A DNA stretch of 38,705 nucleotides from Mariprofundus sp. Lineage in GTDB: Bacteria; Pseudomonadota; Zetaproteobacteria; Mariprofundales; Mariprofundaceae. Positions 25,683-32,795 of this stretch are shown piece by piece (position 1 is the stretch's first letter; every line of letters starts with the position of its first letter). The notes under the pieces were generated by a model. That model made no database searches and was not told the DNA's origin. It saw only the letters and a list, made by a program, of their open reading frames with translations. The DNA is taken from the NCBI GenBank assembly GCA_030950555.1, contig JAUZRH010000316.1, positions 1 through 38,705 of the forward strand, given 5' to 3'. Made by a program: the position numbers and the translations under genes.

Positions 25683-27500
25683 ATGACACGCAAATTGCGC
25701 AATATTGCCATCATCGCCCACGTTGACCATGGCAAAACTACACTGGTCGATGAACTGCTCAAGCAGTCCGGCACACTTGACGCACGAGAAGATGCCGTCA
25801 CTTGTATGATGGACTCTAACGTTCTTGAAAAAGAACGTGGCATTACCATTACAGCAAAAAATACCGCTATTCACTACGGCGAAGACACCCTGATCAATAT
25901 TATCGACACCCCTGGCCATGCCGATTTCGGCGGCGAAGTTGAACGTGTACTGAACATGGTAGACGGCGTAGTTCTGTTGGTAGATGCCCGTGAAGGCCCA
26001 ATGCCGCAGACCAAGTTTGTCACATCCAAAGCCTTGGCACTCGGTTTGAAACCAATCGTTGTAATCAACAAAATAGATCGTGAAGGCTCTGATCCTGATT
26101 CCGTTGTCGACCTCACTTTCGACCTCTTTTCATCCCTTGGCGCAACCGATGAGCAGCTTGATTTCCCTGTTGTTTATGCATCCGCCAAAAATGGCTATGC
26201 CATGATGACTCTCGGTGAAGAATCTGACAATATGACTTGCATGTTTGATACCATCATCAATCATGTCCAAGCGCCGCAAGGTAGCCCTGATGCACCGCTA
26301 CAGATGCTAGCTACCACACTGGACTGGGATGAATATATTGGTCGTATCGTCATTGGTCGTGTTGCGAATGGTCGCATTGCCACGGGACAGGAAATCACAG
26401 TTGTCCATGCTGACGCCAGTAAAGAGAACTTTAAAGTCACCAAGATCCTAGGCTTTTTGGGCATGCATCGCACTGAAATCCAGTCTGCTGAAGCCGGCGA
26501 TATTATTGCCGTAGCAGGCATTGAACAAATCAATATCGGCGAAACTATTGCCTGCAAAGATGAACCTATTGCATTACCGGTGATTCATGTCGATGAACCT
26601 ACGCTATCGATGGAGTTACATGTAAATAACTCCCCTCTTGCCGGCACCGAAGGTAAGCTAATCACCACTCGTCAGATTCGCGATCGTCTAATGAGAGAGA
26701 TCCGCACCAACGTGGCGATGCGCGTTGAAGAAACAGACTCTGCTGATGTTTATAAAGTATCAGGCCGTGGCGAACTGCATATCGGTATCCTGCTGGAAAC
26801 CATGCGCCGTGAAGGTTTTGAAATGGCCGTATCACGTCCAACTGTGATTATTCGCACCATTGACGGCAAAAAACAGGAACCATACGAACATGTCACCGTT
26901 GACGTTGAATCTGAGTATCAGGGTTCAGTCATTGAAAAGCTGGGCAAACGTGGTGCAGAAATGACCTCCATGGAAACAAATCCAGATGGCTGCACTCGCA
27001 TTGAGTTTATGTCCCCTACTCGCGCACTGATCGGTTACACCTCTGAATTCCTCACCGATACCCGCGGTACGGGTATTATGCATCATATATTCCACGATTA
27101 CGGCCCATTCGTTGGCCCACTACCTGGTCGCACCAACGGCGTGCTGGTCTCCATGGAAAATGGTGAGTCTGTTGCCTTCGCCCTCTGGAAGCTGCAGGAA
27201 CGCGGTAAAATGTTTATCGGTTCTGGCCAGAAACTGTATGAGGGTATGATTATTGGCATTAACAGCCGTGATTCCGACATGACTGTCAACCCGATTAAGG
27301 AGAAAAAGCTCTCCAACGTCCGTGCTTCTGGTAAAGATGAGTCCATTGATCTGGTCACCCCTATGAAGTTGACACTTGAGAGTGCGATTGAGTTCATTGC
27401 CGATGATGAACTCGTAGAGATCACTCCAAAATCTATTCGACTGCGCAAGCGTCACCTGAAAGAGAACGAACGCAAGCGCACCACACCACGCGCTTCATAA
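25683..27500 (+). CDS. typA: Translational GTPase TypA/BipA
   Basis: This 605-residue ribosome-binding GTPase helps large-subunit assembly and growth under stress. The P-loop is AHVDHGKTT (residues 12-20), switch sequence [37 protein letters not shown]; elongation-factor domains II, III and V follow, then the BipA-specific C-terminal domain ([20 protein letters not shown] onward). The ATG at 25683 has GAGG about 8 bases upstream; an upstream in-frame ATG (25638) lies inside R1 copy D and is rejected. It is single-gene, with a strong terminator directly after. Confidence 0.97.
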   Translation: MTRKLRNIAIIAHVDHGKTTLVDELLKQSGTLDAREDAVTCMMDSNVLEKERGITITAKNTAIHYGEDTLINIIDTPGHADFGGEVERVLNMVDGVVLLVDAREGPMPQTKFVTSKALALGLKPIVVINKIDREGSDPDSVVDLTFDLFSSLGATDEQLDFPVVYASAKNGYAMMTLGEESDNMTCMFDTIINHVQAPQGSPDAPLQMLATTLDWDEYIGRIVIGRVANGRIATGQEITVVHADASKENFKVTKILGFLGMHRTEIQSAEAGDIIAVAGIEQINIGETIACKDEPIALPVIHVDEPTLSMELHVNNSPLAGTEGKLITTRQIRDRLMREIRTNVAMRVEETDSADVYKVSGRGELHIGILLETMRREGFEMAVSRPTVIIRTIDGKKQEPYEHVTVDVESEYQGSVIEKLGKRGAEMTSMETNPDGCTRIEFMSPTRALIGYTSEFLTDTRGTGIMHHIFHDYGPFVGPLPGRTNGVLVSMENGESVAFALWKLQERGKMFIGSGQKLYEGMIIGINSRDSDMTVNPIKEKKLSNVRASGKDESIDLVTPMKLTLESAIEFIADDELVEITPKSIRLRKRHLKENERKRTTPRAS

Positions 27501-27507
27501 ATAATCA

Positions 27508-27534
27508 GGCAGGCCTTCGGGCCTGCCTTTTTTT
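27508..27534 (+). terminator. Rho-independent terminator of typA
   Basis: GGCAGGCC (27508-27515), a TTCG tetraloop and GGCCTGCC (27520-27527) form a perfect 8 bp GC-rich stem, followed by seven T (27528-27534). It starts 7 bases after the typA stop. Confidence 0.95.
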
Positions 27535-27760
27535 GCTCTATCGCAGACAACTGTTGAAATAATTTTAATTCTCTTTCAAAGGAGCCACTTGCAAAACTCT
27601 GGGTGGATGAGTGACAATTCCACCTCGAGCGCAACTTAGGATGGAATGAAGGGCATGGTGATTCCATACGCTCAATGCAGCCTAGAAATGCGCCGGAATG
27701 GGGCAGTTCATCGTCGCTCAGGGGTTTTGCTTGGGTGCTCAAAGGAGGCATGTTTATTCC

Positions 27761-28285
27761 ATGGTTGATGATCAGCTCTATATGCGCAAAGCTCTACTAC
27801 AAGCTGAACGGGCAGCTTCAGAGGGCGAAGTACCTGTTGGCGCTCTGATGGTATTGGCTGATGGCAGAGAGTTCATGGCTCACAATCGTCCCATCAGCTC
27901 ACATGACCCATCTTCTCATGCTGAAATTGAAGCCATTCGAGCAGCTTGTAAAGCTGTAGAGAATTATAGACTGGCTGATGCAACACTCTATATTACACTT
28001 GAACCCTGTTGCATGTGTGCAGGAGCTATTACTCATGCACGCATTGGCCGTGTCGTCTATGGTGCCAGCGATCCAAAAAGTGGAGCCGTAGAATCGCTCT
28101 ACCAACTTCTCTCTGACAAACGATTGAATCATCAGGTAAATATTACGACAGGTGTACTTGAAGACGAATGCCGCGCACAGCTCAAACAATTTTTCAAACA
28201 CAGAAGAGAAGCACGCAAAATAGCTCGCACAGCTGTCCATCATTCCCGACCTGATCGAGAATCCACCATTGCAGAGTGTGAATGA
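27761..28285 (+). CDS. tadA: tRNA-specific adenosine deaminase
   Basis: This 174-residue zinc enzyme makes inosine at position 34 of tRNA-Arg(ACG). The catalytic HAE is at residues 53-55 and the zinc motif PCxxC at 82-86 (EPCCMCAGAI). The ATG at 27761 is chosen for homology to TadA N-termini (YMRKALLQAERAASEGEVPVGA); AAAGGAGG lies 12 bases upstream, slightly far. The last 15 residues, from the two His at 160-161 onward, are encoded by an R2 repeat that starts inside the gene, so this tail is not ancestral. The region 27535-27760 ahead of it has no recognisable feature. Confidence 0.93.
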   Translation: MVDDQLYMRKALLQAERAASEGEVPVGALMVLADGREFMAHNRPISSHDPSSHAEIEAIRAACKAVENYRLADATLYITLEPCCMCAGAITHARIGRVVYGASDPKSGAVESLYQLLSDKRLNHQVNITTGVLEDECRAQLKQFFKHRREARKIARTAVHHSRPDRESTIAECE

Positions 28286-28304
28286 CGCCTTCGCGGGAAT
28301 GACG
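28238..28304. repeat. R2 palindromic repeat overlapping the tadA 3' end
   Basis: CATCATTCCCG (28238-28248) and CGGGAATGACG (28294-28304) are R2 arms 67 bp apart, with one mismatch. The tadA stop codon lies inside. Bases 28325-28415 hold two near-inverse CACAAAG/CTTTGTG repeats like those near 5160. Confidence 0.65.
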
Positions 28305-28429
28305 AGCAAAGATATATTCAAGCTTGAATCACTATATCTTCCTTCTGCTCTCTTTGTGGCTTTGTGCCTTCGTGGTAAAACTACATAACCGACTAACCAC
28401 AAAGACACCAAAGCTCTTAATAGCCACCC

Positions 28430-29074
28430 TTATTCAGGCGTGAAATTCCGACCTAACAGAAAAAACTCTGCAGAGCTTTTACGACTGGCTGCAGGTTTTA
28501 TATTTTTAATCGGTTTAAAAGAGAGTCCTAACTCTTTACGAAAAGAGTCATAACCCTCACCCATAAAGGTCTTCATCAGAATATTACCGCCCGGCTTTAG
28601 GTATTGACGCGCGAAGTAGAGCGTCATCTCATTGAGATTGATCATTCGCATCTGATCTACCAGCTTATCGCCACTCATCTCTGGCGCCATATCCGACACC
28701 ACCAGATCAACTCTACGCCCCTCCAGCGCTTCCACCAGCAATGCCTGTCCTTCAGCTGTATCAAAGTCTTCCTGAATCAAAGTAACACCATTGATTCCAT
28801 CAAGAGGCAGCAGATCAATACCGATCACTTTCCCAGCAGGCCCCACACGCTTCGCAAGTTCCACACTCCAAGAACCGGGAGCACAACCAAGGTCGACAAC
28901 CACAGTATGATGGCTCACTTTCAAGTCATGTTCATCCAGGATTTCTGTCAACTTAAATGCCGCCCGCGACCGTTTTCCTTCTTTCTGAGCCCGTTTCACA
29001 TGCGGATCATTACTGTGCTTCTGAAACCACGCGGATGTTTTTCTTGCCGCCTTACTTTTCGATTGCTGTGCCAT
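28430..29074 (-). CDS. rlmE: 23S rRNA 2'-O-ribose U2552 methyltransferase
   Basis: This 214-residue enzyme (RrmJ/FtsJ) methylates the ribose of U2552 late in 50S assembly. The K-D-K-E catalytic set is visible: Lys41 in RSRAAFKL, Asp in VVSDMAPEMSG, Lys in LMKTFMGEG and Glu in SRKSSAEFFLLG. The SAM-binding loop is DLGCAPGSWSVELA. ftsH, the usual partner, is not adjacent; the gene stands alone between repeats and an exporter operon. Confidence 0.95.
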   Translation of the reverse strand: MAQQSKSKAARKTSAWFQKHSNDPHVKRAQKEGKRSRAAFKLTEILDEHDLKVSHHTVVVDLGCAPGSWSVELAKRVGPAGKVIGIDLLPLDGINGVTLIQEDFDTAEGQALLVEALEGRRVDLVVSDMAPEMSGDKLVDQMRMINLNEMTLYFARQYLKPGGNILMKTFMGEGYDSFRKELGLSFKPIKNIKPAASRKSSAEFFLLGRNFTPE

Positions 29075-29163
29075 AATTACTCACCTTTTGTTGCTAAGAG
29101 TGCAATGATAATGCGCTCCACACCTCTGATTCATTTTCTAAAGTTAAAACTTCCACTGGGGAT

Positions 29164-29177
29164 GGGACTTTAGTCCC
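29164..29177. repeat. Short perfect palindrome
   Basis: GGGAC (29164-29168), TTTA, GTCCC (29173-29177). A related GGGACTTTAGACCC occurs near 32017. It sits in the 177-base gap between rlmE and the exporter; nothing else is visible there. Confidence 0.4.
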
Positions 29178-29251
29178 GTAATACATCTATCCATCACCCC
29201 ATGTAAACCGCTGAACTATCGCATCTTTTTTGAGACAACCCCATTGGCTTG

Positions 29252-30022
29252 CTATTCTTTCATACGCCAGCCAATATACCAGAGGCGCCAGCAGGCAATA
29301 AAAGTTACCACAACAGTGAACAACACCACGCCCATAGAAGCTGACGGATCCGTGTCACCAACACCTAGAAAACCATAGCGGAAGCCATCCGTCAGATAAA
29401 AGAAGGGATTGGCATGATTTATCATTTGCCAGAAGGGAGGTAACTGCTGAACAGAGTAGAAAACACCCGAGAGGAAAGTTAAGGGTAGAATGATAAAGTT
29501 CGTCACCATCGCCACCTGATCAAAATCACGCGACCACATACCACCCAGCAGACCCATTCCGCCCATAATAATCGATGCGCTCAAGCCATATAATATCACT
29601 ATACCAGGATGCGGTATCGAAATATCGACAAAAGGCACAAGCACCATTAAAAAAACGCTTGCAACTACAACGGCACGTACAACAGCAGCCGCCAGAAATG
29701 CCATAACCACCTCAAAGGCTGAGAGCGGAGCCATCAACAGGTAAATATGCATACCCATCACTTTTCCCATAATCATAGAACTAGAAGTATTGGCAAAGGC
29801 ATTTTGCATCATCGCCATCATCGCCAAACCGGGCACTAAAAAAGTAAAATAATCCACATCCATCCCCGGCACATGTCGATCTCCCATCGCATAACGAAAT
29901 ATCACCAGATAAAGCATCGCTGTTAGGGCCGGCGTAACAATAGTTTGCATTTTCACCTTTAAAAAACGGCGCGTTTCACGCGCAAATAACGTCCAGGCAC
30001 CAAGCAGATTAGACTGACTCAT
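29252..30022 (-). CDS. ABC-2 type exporter permease, YadH-like
   Basis: This 256-residue membrane protein has six hydrophobic segments in the ABC-2 layout. The C-terminal segment ILPLTFLSGVFYSVQQLPPFWQ and NPFFYLTDGFRYGFLG are typical of the YadH/NodJ-type permeases. Its start overlaps the ATPase stop by 4 bases (ATGA), so the two make one exporter. The substrate is unknown; relatives export polysaccharide, lipid or drug-like compounds. Confidence 0.88.
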   Translation of the reverse strand: MSQSNLLGAWTLFARETRRFLKVKMQTIVTPALTAMLYLVIFRYAMGDRHVPGMDVDYFTFLVPGLAMMAMMQNAFANTSSSMIMGKVMGMHIYLLMAPLSAFEVVMAFLAAAVVRAVVVASVFLMVLVPFVDISIPHPGIVILYGLSASIIMGGMGLLGGMWSRDFDQVAMVTNFIILPLTFLSGVFYSVQQLPPFWQMINHANPFFYLTDGFRYGFLGVGDTDPSASMGVVLFTVVVTFIACWRLWYIGWRMKE

Positions 30023-30969
30023 GGCTTATCCCCCACTTCACTCTCCTGCCGCCGGGTAAGACGTAAAAAGACATCTTCCAAATCTTCACTGCGCACAGCT
30101 GCATCTATCGGTATACCAAAACGCGCAACCCCCGCTTGATAGGCTAGATGAAAACTAGAACCACCATTCTCTTCCCTGCTCAACTTCAGGCAGACACCCT
30201 CATCACAAACCGTAGGTTCAAAAGCTGACAACACATCACCATCCTCTTTTGTTAAAAGAACTGGCTTGTCATATTTCAAATAGAGCGTCGAACTGGCAAT
30301 ATCATGCATCAATGTCTGCATCGGCTGGGCTGTTAACAACTGTCCTCTATCAATAATGGCCACGTGACCACATAACTCTTCGGCTTCATCCAGATAATGC
30401 GTGGTCAGCAGAATAGTCGTACCAGCCGCATTTAACTCCCGCATAAAATCCCATAAACGCCGCCTTAACTCTACATCAACCCCTGCCGTCGGCTCATCCA
30501 GAATCACCAGCTGCGGACGATGCACCAGAGCCTGGGCCACCAAGAGACGACGACGCATACCACCCGAGAGTTGCCTTGCCCGCTTACCCGCATGATCCGT
30601 CAACTCCAAACGATCAAGCAACTCCTCCAACCATGCTTCATTAGTCTTGCAGCCAAATAGACCTGCCGTCACACGCAATATTTCGCGCGGCGTAAAAAAA
30701 GGATCAAAGGCGATCTCTTGCGGCACCACACCCAAACGCCGCTTACACCAGTTTCGCTCGCTAAACAGATCATGACCAAGCAGCGTAACCTTGCCACTAC
30801 TCGGTCGCACAGTATCAGCCAAAATATTGATCAGGCTACTTTTACCCGCGCCATTAGGTCCCAAAAGCGCATAAAAACTCCCTTTCGGAACGGTCAGCGA
30901 CACATCACCCAAGGCGCGATTGCCATTTCCATAGATTTTACCCAAGCCATTAATTTCCAATGCATTCAT
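30019..30969 (-). CDS. ABC exporter ATPase, YadG-like
   Basis: This 316-residue protein has a full nucleotide-binding domain: Walker A GPNGAGKSS, Q-loop GVVPQEIAFD, signature LSGGMRRRLLVAQAL, Walker B LVILDEPTAGVD, H-loop TTHYLDEAEE. A C-terminal extension of about 90 residues follows, as in the YadG/DrrA group. It precedes the permease gene and is divergent from rpmB, with back-to-back promoters in the 123-base gap. Confidence 0.92.
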   Translation of the reverse strand: MNALEINGLGKIYGNGNRALGDVSLTVPKGSFYALLGPNGAGKSSLINILADTVRPSSGKVTLLGHDLFSERNWCKRRLGVVPQEIAFDPFFTPREILRVTAGLFGCKTNEAWLEELLDRLELTDHAGKRARQLSGGMRRRLLVAQALVHRPQLVILDEPTAGVDVELRRRLWDFMRELNAAGTTILLTTHYLDEAEELCGHVAIIDRGQLLTAQPMQTLMHDIASSTLYLKYDKPVLLTKEDGDVLSAFEPTVCDEGVCLKLSREENGGSSFHLAYQAGVARFGIPIDAAVRSEDLEDVFLRLTRRQESEVGDKP

Positions 30970-31029
30970 AGCCGTGCACCCTACCCTGCAAGTAGAACGA
31001 CCACCACACTGAAAGCACTATACTACTAA

Positions 31030-31059
31030 AATATAGCTTGCATAGTGCATCTAGTGCAA
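31030..31059 (-). promoter_or_regulatory. Candidate promoter for the ABC exporter
   Basis: On the minus strand TTGCAC (31054-31059), 18 bases, TATATT (31030-31035). It overlaps the plus-strand candidate for rpmB, so the two genes may compete for polymerase. Confidence 0.35.
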
Positions 31060-31066
31060 CTAAAGT
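31038..31066 (+). promoter_or_regulatory. Candidate promoter for rpmB
   Basis: TTGCAT (31038-31043), 17 bases, TAAAGT (31061-31066), leaving a leader of about 20 bases before the GGAGG site of rpmB. A direct GTGCA-CTAGTGCA repeat lies in the spacer. Confidence 0.35.
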
Positions 31067-31092
31067 GCGCGCCGTTTTCAATGGAGGTTATC

Positions 31093-31284
31093 ATGGCAAA
31101 ACGTTGTGAAGTATGTGGAAAAGGCCCAATGAGCGGCAACAATGTCAGTCACGCACACAATACGACCAAACGTCGTTTCCTGCCCAACTTGCATCAGGTT
31201 CGCGCAGTGGTAGACGGCCAAACACGCCGCCTAAAAGTTTGCTCTAGCTGTCTGCGTTCAGGCAAGATTCAAAAAGCAGCCTAA
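31093..31284 (+). CDS. rpmB: 50S ribosomal protein L28 (zinc-binding form)
   Basis: This 63-residue protein is a large-subunit component. [23 protein letters not shown] is the standard L28 start, and CEVC near the N-terminus plus CSSC near the C-terminus form a zinc ribbon, the C+ version of L28. GGAGG lies 6 bases before the ATG; a longer frame from 31045 is not needed. rpmG (L33), usually next, is missing: a terminator follows 3 bases after the stop, so rpmB is transcribed alone. Confidence 0.95.
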   Translation: MAKRCEVCGKGPMSGNNVSHAHNTTKRRFLPNLHQVRAVVDGQTRRLKVCSSCLRSGKIQKAA

Positions 31285-31287
31285 ACC

Positions 31288-31321
31288 AAAAGGTCTTTTT
31301 CCTATTTGAAAAAGACCTTTT
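31288..31321 (+). terminator. Terminator of rpmB
   Basis: GGTCTTTTTC (31292-31301), a 6-base loop, and GAAAAAGACC (31308-31317) form a perfect 10 bp stem, extended by AAAA before it and TTTT after it. The A/T flanks make it usable on either strand. Confidence 0.9.
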
Positions 31322-31596
31322 CTTCAGGCTGCAGCGTAACTTCTATTAAAAAAAGAGGGGATACTACCCTTTTCTTTATGATTAGAATCCATAAATCTGC
31401 TACTACTTCAATAATGATAGCGTCTCTGACGTGATTTCTCAGGTGCCCCACTGAAATAAAAGATTCTACCGAAATAGCGCGGCAATGAATCACTATTCCG
31501 ATATTTTTGTTTAACTCGATATGCCAGTTTTGTAGTGGAAAATCGAAGGACATACCTGAACTCAGCTAGATTATGCTAAGACGCAAACAAAACCAC

Positions 31597-31680
31597 CGCT
31601 TCGACCCTTAACGACACCCATAAAGCAGTCAAAGACTTTCCACCACAGAGTCACGAAGGGCACGAAGATAATCATTATTA
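31597..31680. repeat. Dispersed repeat R5, copy 2
   Basis: Second copy of the unit at 24846-24930, about 84 bases, same strand. From 31322 to 31596 I see no gene or repeat; an 83-codon minus frame there looks non-coding. Confidence 0.55.
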
Positions 31681-31719
31681 CGGCATCCTTCACCAGTGAG
31701 CAAAAGTAGTTTAAACTTT

Positions 31720-32168
31720 GGCTTCCCTTTTAAGACGGGACAACAATACACATCTCTACGCATGGTAAGGTGATTTAAGTATTACGCCCGTCATTCCCGT
31801 GAAGACGGGAATCCATTGGTTTTATGTTAGCAGAGCGTTTCAGATATGGATTCCCGATTCAACCCTCGGGAATGACGGGCGGGCGTATTTCGTTATGCTC
31901 GGACATGACAAAAAAGCTCATTCAATTTCTAAGTAGGAAGTCTGAAAACCCAACACAAACCTTCCTTCGTGATGGACTCCATTCTCAGACAAGCTCCTAT
32001 TTTCAATGGTTCTGGGGGCGGGACTTTAGACCCGCAAGACTTTGCTGTTGTTCTGTGACTAAAGGCGCTTTCCCAAAATAACACTTAAAGGATCAAGGCT
32101 TGTTGCGCGCACCTCCACCATGATGTAAGCCGTTGTAATCATGGCTGTCCCATCTTAAAAGGGAAACC
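31720..32168. repeat. Possible second mobile unit R6, copy 2
   Basis: GGCTTCCCTTTTAAGACGGG (from 31720) and the inverse GTCCCATCTTAAAAGGGAAA (from 32147) bound 449 bp. Inside are an R2 unit (31789-31877) and a decayed palindrome near 32017. No open frame resembles a protein. Confidence 0.4.
31789..31877. repeat. R2 palindromic repeat, complete
   Basis: Perfect 11 bp arms CGTCATTCCCG (31789-31799) and CGGGAATGACG (31867-31877). An exact ATTCCC-N8-GGGAAT lies at 31793-31812, and ATTCCCGATTCAACCCTCGGGAAT in looser form at the other end. Confidence 0.7.
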
Positions 32169-32218
32169 TTATTTTAGAATCCCCAAACCTCATCTTCAAA
32201 TAAGCGAGCGATGCGTTA

Positions 32219-32408
32219 GGGCTGCGGAAATAAATAATTGTCCCGTTATGCGAAGGATAAGAGTTCGGATTCAAGGCGCAGTATTTGACGCATAAGCAAG
32301 CCCTGAATGGGCGCGATAGCCTACTGCCTTTAGTAGTGACTGATGCTGCAACGCAGAAGGCGAGCTTTTAAACCAACAGAATGGGATGATTATTTGTTTC
32401 CGTGGCCC
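32219..32408 (+). mobile_element. R1 MITE-like element, copy E (complete, 190 bp)
   Basis: Forward copy from GGGCTGCGGAAA to TTTCCGTGGCCC, with TTA on both sides (32216-32218, 32409-32411). The outer 32 bases of the two ends pair at 25 positions, and most mismatches are transitions that would be G-U pairs in RNA. Central hairpin CTACT (32321-32325)/AGTAG (32332-32336). It ends 3 bases from the ridA TAG stop. Confidence 0.88.
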
Positions 32409-32411
32409 TTA

Positions 32412-32795
32412 CTAGTGTGCGGCAACAAGATCCATTTCAACTAGGGCACCTAGAGGTAAGGCCGCCACAGCGACCGTCGCCCTAGCAGGTCGATGGCTTC
32501 CCAACCAGTTTGCATACACTTCGTTGATAAGCGGAAAATCGCCCATATCAGTCAAGAAAATATTCACCTTCAAAATAGCTGAGAGATCAACGCCAGCTTC
32601 CTGCAATACAGCAGTTAAATTTTTTGTGACCTGTTTAGCCTGCGCAACGACATCGTCCCCAACCAACTTACCTGTTACCGGATCCAAGCCAATCTGACCT
32701 GATGCATAAACAGTCCCCTGATATGCAACGGCTTGACTATAAGGCCCGACGGCTTCTGGCGCCTTCACACTATTAATCATGCTAATTTTATTCAC
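32412..32795 (-). CDS. ridA: RidA family enamine/imine deaminase
   Basis: This 127-residue trimeric enzyme hydrolyses reactive enamines and imines such as 2-aminoacrylate. Family marks are APEAVGPYSQAVAYQG, VYASGQIGLDP, VNIFLTDMGDF and RPARATVAVAALPLGALVEMDLVA, including the substrate-binding Arg. The GTG start overlaps the rsh TGA (GTGA), with AGGGGG just upstream; an ATG five codons in is possible. R1 copy E begins 3 bases beyond its stop. Confidence 0.93.
   Translation of the reverse strand: MNKISMINSVKAPEAVGPYSQAVAYQGTVYASGQIGLDPVTGKLVGDDVVAQAKQVTKNLTAVLQEAGVDLSAILKVNIFLTDMGDFPLINEVYANWLGSHRPARATVAVAALPLGALVEMDLVAAH

Noticed and set aside
27452-27751. 99-codon minus-strand frame across the typA terminator
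   Set aside because: It reads through a terminator antisense to typA/tadA and looks like low-complexity chance coding.
31302-31553. 83-codon minus-strand frame after rpmB
   Set aside because: It runs into the rpmB terminator, has no spaced ribosome site and resembles no family.
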